A stretch of DNA of 27,758 nt, from positions 1 through 27,758 of the forward strand of contig USOQ01000034.1 in the NCBI GenBank assembly GCA_900556395.1. Direction: 5' to 3'. Both the position numbers and the translations under genes were made by a program. The notes beneath the pieces were generated by a model, which worked only from the letters and a program-made list of their open reading frames with translations, did not search any database and was not told the origin of the DNA. This document shows, one piece after another, positions 24,395-27,758 of this stretch; position 1 is the first letter of the stretch; each line of letters starts with the position of its first letter. The stretch is from Candidatus Segatella caccae (GTDB taxonomy: Bacteria > Bacteroidota > Bacteroidia > Bacteroidales > Bacteroidaceae).

Positions 24395-24502
24395 ATGGTA
24401 AAAGAATTAACAGAAATGGAATACCGAAACATATTCGGCGGAAGGCCTATCATCATTTTCTATGGAAATGGGAAATATAAAGTTATAAATGTCCCTGATT
24501 GA
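24395..24502 (+). CDS. GG-leader peptide 1 (35 aa)
   Basis: This is the first gene of the peptide operon. The leader MVKELTEMEYRNIFGG (16 residues) has the double-glycine pattern: Leu, Glu-Met and a hydrophobic residue placed before GG, as in ComC/bacteriocin leaders cut by C39 peptidases. The predicted core RPIIIFYGNGKYKVINVPD (19 residues) is slightly basic, with an aromatic and hydrophobic first half. It contains YGNG, but it lacks the Val and the cysteines of pediocin-like peptides, so I do not assign it to class IIa. The short core and first position would also suit a signalling peptide. No similar core occurs elsewhere in the window. Confidence 0.75.
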   Translation: MVKELTEMEYRNIFGGRPIIIFYGNGKYKVINVPD

Positions 24503-24581
24503 TATTAATCTTTCGACATTTATAGAACAGTTTGCACAGACAAAATGATTTATCTTTTGTATAACATAAAAACTTAAAATT

Positions 24582-24749
24582 ATGAAGAAGTTGGAAGAAA
24601 TGGGACTTGTCCCTTTAAACAAGAAAGAGTGTGTTGAACAATTGGGAGGCTTTGATAATATGTGGGAGGTATTAGGATACATATGGGGTAAGGAATTTGC
24701 TTCCTTTAAAAGAAACAATTTTGCTCCTTCAGTATTACCATATAAATAA
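24582..24749 (+). CDS. GG-leader peptide 2 (55 aa)
   Basis: The leader (23 residues) ends in NKKECVEQLGG and has a Pro-Leu pair before it (GLVPLN). The predicted core has 32 residues: an aromatic, probably helical first half (FDNMWEVLGYIWGKEF), then a basic turn FKRNN and the end PSVLPYK. It lies 7 bp before peptide 3 and follows peptide 1 after 79 bp of AT-rich sequence. The Cys in the leader is unusual. The peptide is probably a secreted bacteriocin-like or signalling product; activity cannot be told from sequence. Confidence 0.75.
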   Translation: MKKLEEMGLVPLNKKECVEQLGGFDNMWEVLGYIWGKEFASFKRNNFAPSVLPYK

Positions 24750-24756
24750 TAAAATT

Positions 24757-24942
24757 ATGAATACAATAAATTTAAAGAGTTTGTCAAAAGCAGAGATGAC
24801 GAATAATAATGGTGGTTTTGCCATGGTTCCTTTTGTAATAGGTGCAATAGCTGGTGGTATCGTTTACGATTGTATCTGGCATTGGGGAGAAACCTCTGCC
24901 TCAGTAAGAAAAGGCTTTAGAGAAGGTATGGCTGATTATTAA
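24757..24942 (+). CDS. GG-leader peptide 3 (61 aa), class II bacteriocin-like
   Basis: The leader NLKSLSKAEMTNNNGG (residues 5-20) matches the double-glycine pattern very well. The 41-residue core begins with a membrane-seeking stretch MVPFVIGAIAGGIVYDCIWH that contains small-residue repeats (GAIAGG) like the GxxxG motifs of two-peptide bacteriocins. A charged tail SVRKGFREGMADY follows. I chose ATG 24757 over an in-frame ATG at 24697 because the earlier start lies inside the peptide 2 gene and would hide the leader. The next gene codes for a small membrane protein that could give immunity to this peptide. Confidence 0.8.
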   Translation: MNTINLKSLSKAEMTNNNGGFAMVPFVIGAIAGGIVYDCIWHWGETSASVRKGFREGMADY

Positions 24943-24983
24943 TATTGCAGTCCTTATATTTGGACTGAAAAACAACTAACATA

Positions 24984-25310
24984 ATGAAAAAGCATAACTT
25001 TTTAATCGGCTTGACATTATTGATTGTTTCAGTCATTTTATCAAACATATTTAATGAAAATACAATCACAAATAGTGCCATAGAATCTTTTTTCTATTTG
25101 CCTATAGCCTATAATTTTGTCAAGGCTTTTTATAGTAAAGGAAATTGGTTGAACTTATTGTTAGTATCAGCATTAATTTGTAGCATCATTATTTTCACTC
25201 CCAAGTGGGGTGCATGGGCTTGCATAGTGATAAATATTGTATGTTGTTTATTCTCATACATAATACTTTTGTTTGCTATAAAAATAGCAAATAATTTTAA
25301 TCAAAAATAG
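24984..25310 (+). CDS. Small membrane protein, possible immunity protein
   Basis: This 108-residue protein has three or four membrane segments (about 5-22, 35-50, 54-73 and 78-102) and almost no soluble part. I do not recognise a family. It stands between peptide 3 and peptide 4 genes with spacings of 41 and 37 bp. In class II bacteriocin loci a gene in this place, of this size and type, usually encodes the immunity protein; this is inference from position only. Codon use is AT-rich like the rest of the operon and unlike the housekeeping genes at 16-21 kb. Confidence 0.7.
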   Translation: MKKHNFLIGLTLLIVSVILSNIFNENTITNSAIESFFYLPIAYNFVKAFYSKGNWLNLLLVSALICSIIIFTPKWGAWACIVINIVCCLFSYIILLFAIKIANNFNQK

Positions 25311-25347
25311 AATAAGACTATCACTGCTGTCCAAATAAATAAAAAAC

Positions 25348-25506
25348 ATGGAAAAGAATTTAAATTTAAAGGAAAGAATGTTGATTCCATTGAGTACAGT
25401 TGAGCAACAAAACTATTATGGTGGCTCAGTGTTGGGTGAATTATGGAAAGTCGCAAAAAAGATTATTAAAGAATTAAGTAAGGATTCATATCCGCCAATT
25501 ATGTAA
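25348..25506 (+). CDS. GG-leader peptide 4 (52 aa), cationic helical core
   Basis: The leader (26 residues) reads LKERMLIPLSTVEQQNYYGG before the cut. The 26-residue core SVLGELWKVAKKIIKELSKD... has Lys at positions that put most charges on one face of a helix, with Leu, Val, Trp and Ile on the other. It then ends YPPIM. That is the pattern of a membrane-active peptide, although its net charge is modest because of two Glu and one Asp. It is followed after 10 bp by the first CPBP protease gene, the likely partner for immunity or processing. Confidence 0.78.
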   Translation: MEKNLNLKERMLIPLSTVEQQNYYGGSVLGELWKVAKKIIKELSKDSYPPIM

Positions 25507-25516
25507 TATCCCTAAA

Positions 25517-26332
25517 ATGAAACATAAGCGCAGCTATCAGGTATTAAGTGTAATAGGAATTTTGTTGGTATGTATTGTATTCGTTACATTACTACCACTT
25601 GCTATTCAAATTGTCTTCGAACTTACAACCCATATCATTGGTAGATCTATGACTTTTAGTGAATGGAGTAAAAATGACATGGGAATAATTTGCACGGACA
25701 TTATACCTTCTCTTGGTTTAATTCTTTTATGTCTGTTGAAGTTTAATGGGAAAAAGATAATAAGTCATAGCTGTTCAAAATTTTCGACAGCATATGTTCC
25801 TTATATTATAATATTAGGTATATGTACTTATTTTCCTATAGGGGTAATAGAAGATATTATATGTTTGCCAGATTACTTGGTGAATGATTTTGAAAAGTCA
25901 GTTTTCAATCCATACGAGATTTTGCTTATTTGCCTTATTGGACCTTTTGTAGAAGAATTACTGTTTCGAGGTGTTGTGTTAAAGCGACTTTTAATATATA
26001 TGAACAATGTCTATAGTGCTATTGTCTTGTCGGCAGTTCTATTTGCTTTGTTTCATGTTAATCCAGCTCAAATGCCAGGAGCTCTCATATTAGGTCTCAT
26101 AACAGGATATATAGTTTACCGAACAAAGAGTATTTTCTATAGTTTTTTCGTTCACGCTATATATAATTCTTTATGCTGTTTGCAATATTTCGCTATAGGA
26201 TATGAGTCTAAGACCATAGATCTTGTAAATGGTAATTGGTATATATATTTGTCACTTGCAATATCAAGTTTGGGAATAGGATATTTTGTCGTTAAAACGA
26301 TGAATCTTAAATTAAGTTCAATTAGAAAGTAG
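25517..26332 (+). CDS. CPBP intramembrane metalloprotease (CAAX/Abi family) 1
   Basis: The 271-residue polytopic membrane protein has the CPBP motifs: EELLFR (Glu146, Glu147, Arg151), FALFH (Phe176, His180) and HAIYN (His213, Asn217). These are the metal-binding and catalytic residues of Rce1-like proteases, so the enzyme looks active. In bacteriocin loci (for example plantaricin and sakacin clusters) CPBP proteins give self-immunity; other members may process peptides. The gene is 10 bp after peptide 4 and 5 bp before peptide 5. Its last codons (GIGYFVVKTMNL) recur as a scrap at 27451-27493, showing a past duplication. Confidence 0.9.
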   Translation: MKHKRSYQVLSVIGILLVCIVFVTLLPLAIQIVFELTTHIIGRSMTFSEWSKNDMGIICTDIIPSLGLILLCLLKFNGKKIISHSCSKFSTAYVPYIIILGICTYFPIGVIEDIICLPDYLVNDFEKSVFNPYEILLICLIGPFVEELLFRGVVLKRLLIYMNNVYSAIVLSAVLFALFHVNPAQMPGALILGLITGYIVYRTKSIFYSFFVHAIYNSLCCLQYFAIGYESKTIDLVNGNWYIYLSLAISSLGIGYFVVKTMNLKLSSIRK

Positions 26333-26337
26333 TAAAA

Positions 26338-26424
26338 ATGAAAACAACTAATGGTATGTTAGCAGATCTTACACAACGTGAGATGCTGGAGGTCAATGGA
26401 GGAGGTAAAATATGTCCACAATAG
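26338..26424 (+). CDS. GG-leader peptide 5 (28 aa) with a hexapeptide core
   Basis: MKTTNGMLADLTQREMLEVNGG is a textbook double-glycine leader (LADLTQREMLEVNGG). Only GKICPQ remains after the cut, or KICPQ if the third Gly is the cut point. The gene is 5 bp after CPBP 1, and its last 13 bp overlap the start of CPBP 2 in another frame, which implies translational coupling. Two readings are possible: a tiny Cys-containing signalling peptide, or a bacteriocin gene truncated when CPBP 2 was joined to it. The leader is so well kept that I favour a real gene. Confidence 0.65.
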   Translation: MKTTNGMLADLTQREMLEVNGGGKICPQ

Positions 26425-27203
26425 TAAAAGATAACAACAAAAATTATTTGGCCATTGCCTTCAAACACCTTTTGACAGCATTGCTGATTGCAATGATTGG
26501 TACTTGGTGTTTTCAATTACTTTACCCTGCAATTGCCGGTATATTTACAAATACAGCTAAAAATGAAATAAATATAATATACTCTCATCTTGTATTTGTA
26601 GTATCAATCATTTTATGGTGTTGTTATAAGTTCCCTATTGTCAGACAATTCAAAAAACAACCATTGTCTACACTAACATACTATCCGATTATTGCTGTAT
26701 TGGCTTTGATTTGCTTTATAATATTAGGCTCTGTCATAGATATACCTAATTACTATCAGCATGAACTGGAGAGTATAATGCAAGAAAAATTCCTCTGTAT
26801 ATTGACAATGGGAGTTATCCAACCAATCGCAGAAGAATTTCTCTTCAGAGGAGTGTTTCTGAAAGAATTACTCAAATGGAAAAGTAATCCATGGTGGGCT
26901 ATAGGTGTATCCGCTATTACTTTTAGCATCATACATTTGAATTTTACCCAGATGATAAGTGCATTGCCATTGGGCATAATTATGGGATGGTTATACTTTA
27001 AGACCCAAAGCCTGTGGCCTTCGATTATAATACATATTACGAACAACTCTATATGCTGCATACCGAGCAGCATTGGTAGTCTCTCGTTTTTGGATATAAT
27101 CTGCAACCATCCATTAATAGGCATACTTATCGTTGTGCCTTTGAATAGCATACTGATATTTCTCATCATAAGAAAAATAAATTATAAAACAGAAAGATTA
27201 TGA
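26412..27203 (+). CDS. CPBP intramembrane metalloprotease (CAAX/Abi family) 2
   Basis: The 263-residue membrane protein has the motifs EEFLFR (Glu141, Glu142, Arg146), FSIIH (Phe171, His175) and HITNN (His208, Asn212), so it is predicted to be active. It has the same architecture as CPBP 1 but clearly diverged sequence, so the pair is not a recent duplication. Its start lies within the peptide 5 gene (13-bp overlap) and its stop overlaps the start of peptide 6 (ATGA at 27200-27203). Such tight coupling to two GG-peptide genes supports a role in immunity or maturation of those peptides. Confidence 0.9.
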   Translation: MSTIVKDNNKNYLAIAFKHLLTALLIAMIGTWCFQLLYPAIAGIFTNTAKNEINIIYSHLVFVVSIILWCCYKFPIVRQFKKQPLSTLTYYPIIAVLALICFIILGSVIDIPNYYQHELESIMQEKFLCILTMGVIQPIAEEFLFRGVFLKELLKWKSNPWWAIGVSAITFSIIHLNFTQMISALPLGIIMGWLYFKTQSLWPSIIIHITNNSICCIPSSIGSLSFLDIICNHPLIGILIVVPLNSILIFLIIRKINYKTERL

Positions 27204-27322
27204 ACAAACTTACAGATTTGACAACTTCCGAAATGAAAAAATTTGCAGGAGGATTTGGCGTAGGTGTTATCGTCGGTTTTGTGGCTGTAGCTGCATTGTA
27301 TTATGTGGTAAAGAATGTCTAA
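27200..27322 (+). CDS. GG-leader peptide 6 (40 aa), glycine-zipper core
   Basis: The leader MNKLTDLTTSEMKKFAGG (18 residues) is a very good match to the double-glycine pattern. The 22-residue core begins FGVGVIVGFVAVAALYY and ends with Lys-Asn-Val. It is a single hydrophobic helix with small-residue spacing (GVGVIVG) and one Lys near the end. The start overlaps the CPBP 2 stop and the stop overlaps the start of the next tiny gene, so all three are probably translated in a coupled way. The core is like one half of a two-peptide bacteriocin. Confidence 0.8.
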   Translation: MNKLTDLTTSEMKKFAGGFGVGVIVGFVAVAALYYVVKNV

Positions 27323-27429
27323 TGAACAAGGAATATAAAGAAAAAATCCTAAAGACAGGGTTGGAAGGTTTTTTAATAGGTATTGCTATAGGTGTAGCAG
27401 CTGGAATAGTCTATTTTTTCACTCACTAA
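27322..27429 (+). CDS. Leaderless 35-aa membrane peptide
   Basis: The ATG shares its A with the last base of the peptide 6 stop codon (TAATG). The product has a charged start MNKEYKEKILKTGLEG and one hydrophobic helix FLIGIAIGVAAGIVYFF, then Thr-His. No double-glycine leader is present, although GLEGF stands where one might be. Its helix resembles the core of peptide 6 in the spacing of Gly and Ala. It may be the partner of peptide 6, a leaderless peptide, or a minimal immunity peptide. It could also be a spurious frame, but the coupling and composition argue for a gene. Confidence 0.6.
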   Translation: MNKEYKEKILKTGLEGFLIGIAIGVAAGIVYFFTH

Positions 27430-27450
27430 TTGGCTATGCAATTCCTTCTT

Positions 27451-27493
27451 AGGAATAGAATATTTTGTCGTTCTAACGATGAATTTAAATTAG
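27451..27493 (+). pseudogene. 3' scrap of a duplicated CPBP protease gene
   Basis: The stretch reads GIEYFVVLTMNLN and a stop, against GIGYFVVKTMNLK at the end of CPBP 1 (from 26273). About 43 bases align with only a few differences. Nothing of the rest of a CPBP gene is present, so this is the trace of a deleted copy or of recombination at this point. Confidence 0.75.
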
Positions 27494-27516
27494 AAACTTA
27501 GTGATTAACCTTTCAT

Positions 27517-27556
27517 GTTACTCAGGCATTTTGACCTGAGTAACTTATTTAATTTT
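27517..27556 (+). terminator. Likely terminator of the GG-peptide operon
   Basis: GTTACTCAGG (27517-27526) pairs exactly with CCTGAGTAAC (27535-27544) around an 8-base loop. A T-rich tail TTATTTAATTTT follows. The stem is of moderate strength. Confidence 0.75.
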
Positions 27557-27655
27557 ATGCAACTTTTACCTCCTGCTTGGATAGAGAATAGTATTGAGCC
27601 CTACATCTATCAGCACACGACAAAGTCTCAAGTCATTTATTGGGTGCATCCATAA
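27557..27655 (+). pseudogene. Possible N-terminal remnant of a HlyD-type secretion protein
   Basis: The 32-codon frame reads LPPAWIENSIEPYIYQHTTK and then SQVIYWV before it stops. In Bacteroidota, HlyD-family membrane fusion proteins of peptide export systems often begin with this kind of segment (E-N-S/T-[IV]-E, then K/R-S-[QK]-[IV]-I-Y) just before their single membrane helix. Here the helix and everything after it are missing. It stands directly downstream of the peptide operon, where an exporter gene would be expected. The match is from memory of the family, without an alignment. It could instead be a short real gene of unknown function. Confidence 0.45.
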
Positions 27656-27695
27656 AATATAGTAGAGAAGTAAAACATATTATTATACAAATGAC

Positions 27696-27721
27696 TTTGA
27701 TTTAAAAAGTTACTATGTTTG
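27696..27721 (+). promoter_or_regulatory. Possible promoter at the right edge
   Basis: TTTG (27696-27699) and TATGTTTG (27714-27721) resemble the consensus, but their spacing of 14 bp is too short. Any gene served by it lies outside the window. Confidence 0.25.
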
Positions 27722-27758
27722 CAAACGCTAACGCAATGACAACAGTTGGAAGACGCTC

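Noticed and set aside
24395..24502. Class IIa (pediocin-like) bacteriocin because of YGNG
   Set aside because: The core lacks the Val after YGNG, both conserved cysteines and the usual length; only four residues agree.
27716..27725. GTTTGCAAAC palindrome as a second LacI-type operator
   Set aside because: It lacks the central CG of the site at 9997 and coincides with a promoter-like box in a different context.
27715..27758. Start of a further gene at the right edge (ATG at 27715)
   Set aside because: The ATG is part of the TATGTTTG promoter-like box and only 14 codons are visible, so no product can be supported.

Overview
The window looks like a chromosomal segment of a Bacteroidota bacterium, most likely Prevotella/Segatella. 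The reasons are a SusC-SusD-SusE-SusF starch operon, promoters of the TTTG/TAnnTTTG type instead of -35/-10 boxes, a BspA-like leucine-rich repeat protein, no clear Shine-Dalgarno sequences, and short MKKIF-type lipoprotein signals. The genus is inferred from the overall look of the sequence, not from a database search.

Layout. (1) Positions 1-7201: starch-binding and uptake operon susC (5' end outside the window), susD, susE, susF, closed by a strong terminator. (2) 7251-9770: a patch of accessory and decaying genes. It holds a PDDEXK (YhcG/DUF1016) nuclease-like gene, a RelB/DinJ-type antitoxin with a broken YafQ-type toxin, and an ORF6N remnant. Similar terminator-plus-spacer blocks lie at both ends, and a 48-bp palindrome of insertion-sequence ends sits inside the second terminator. 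(3) 9807-12193: inverted repeats, a LacI-type operator palindrome and a GH13 alpha-amylase lipoprotein, which probably works with the Sus proteins. (4) 12231-16647 (minus strand): NAD kinase, ABC exporter and a secreted LRR protein, with a 22-bp repeat cluster running into the 3' end of the exporter gene. (5) 16731-21931 (plus strand): DJ-1/PfpI protein, ispD, recG, a small unknown gene and a LysM/M23 peptidase. Heptamer TTCACTY arrays lie next to the exporter, ispD and recG genes. (6) 22240-27758: an OmpR-type response regulator and a histidine kinase in convergent orientation, then a compact plus-strand operon of tiny genes.

The last region is the most interesting. Between 24395 and 27429 there are six very short genes whose products have double-glycine (GG) leaders and unrelated cores of 6 to 41 residues. 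They are interleaved with a small membrane protein, two CPBP (CAAX/Abi-type) intramembrane protease genes and a leaderless 35-residue membrane peptide. Most of these small genes are easily missed by automatic ORF calling. Upstream, between the kinase and the first peptide gene, are three copies of CTAACAW spaced exactly 11 bp apart. That is the 7+4 layout of PhoB/OmpR-family binding sites, and it ends 20 bp before a TAnnTTTG box. I infer a two-component-regulated bacteriocin or peptide-signalling locus in which the CPBP proteins and the small membrane protein give immunity or help processing. No C39 peptidase/exporter is in the window. A 32-codon remnant resembling the N-terminus of a HlyD-type secretion protein, and a duplicated 3' scrap of a CPBP gene, show that the right end of the locus has been rearranged.
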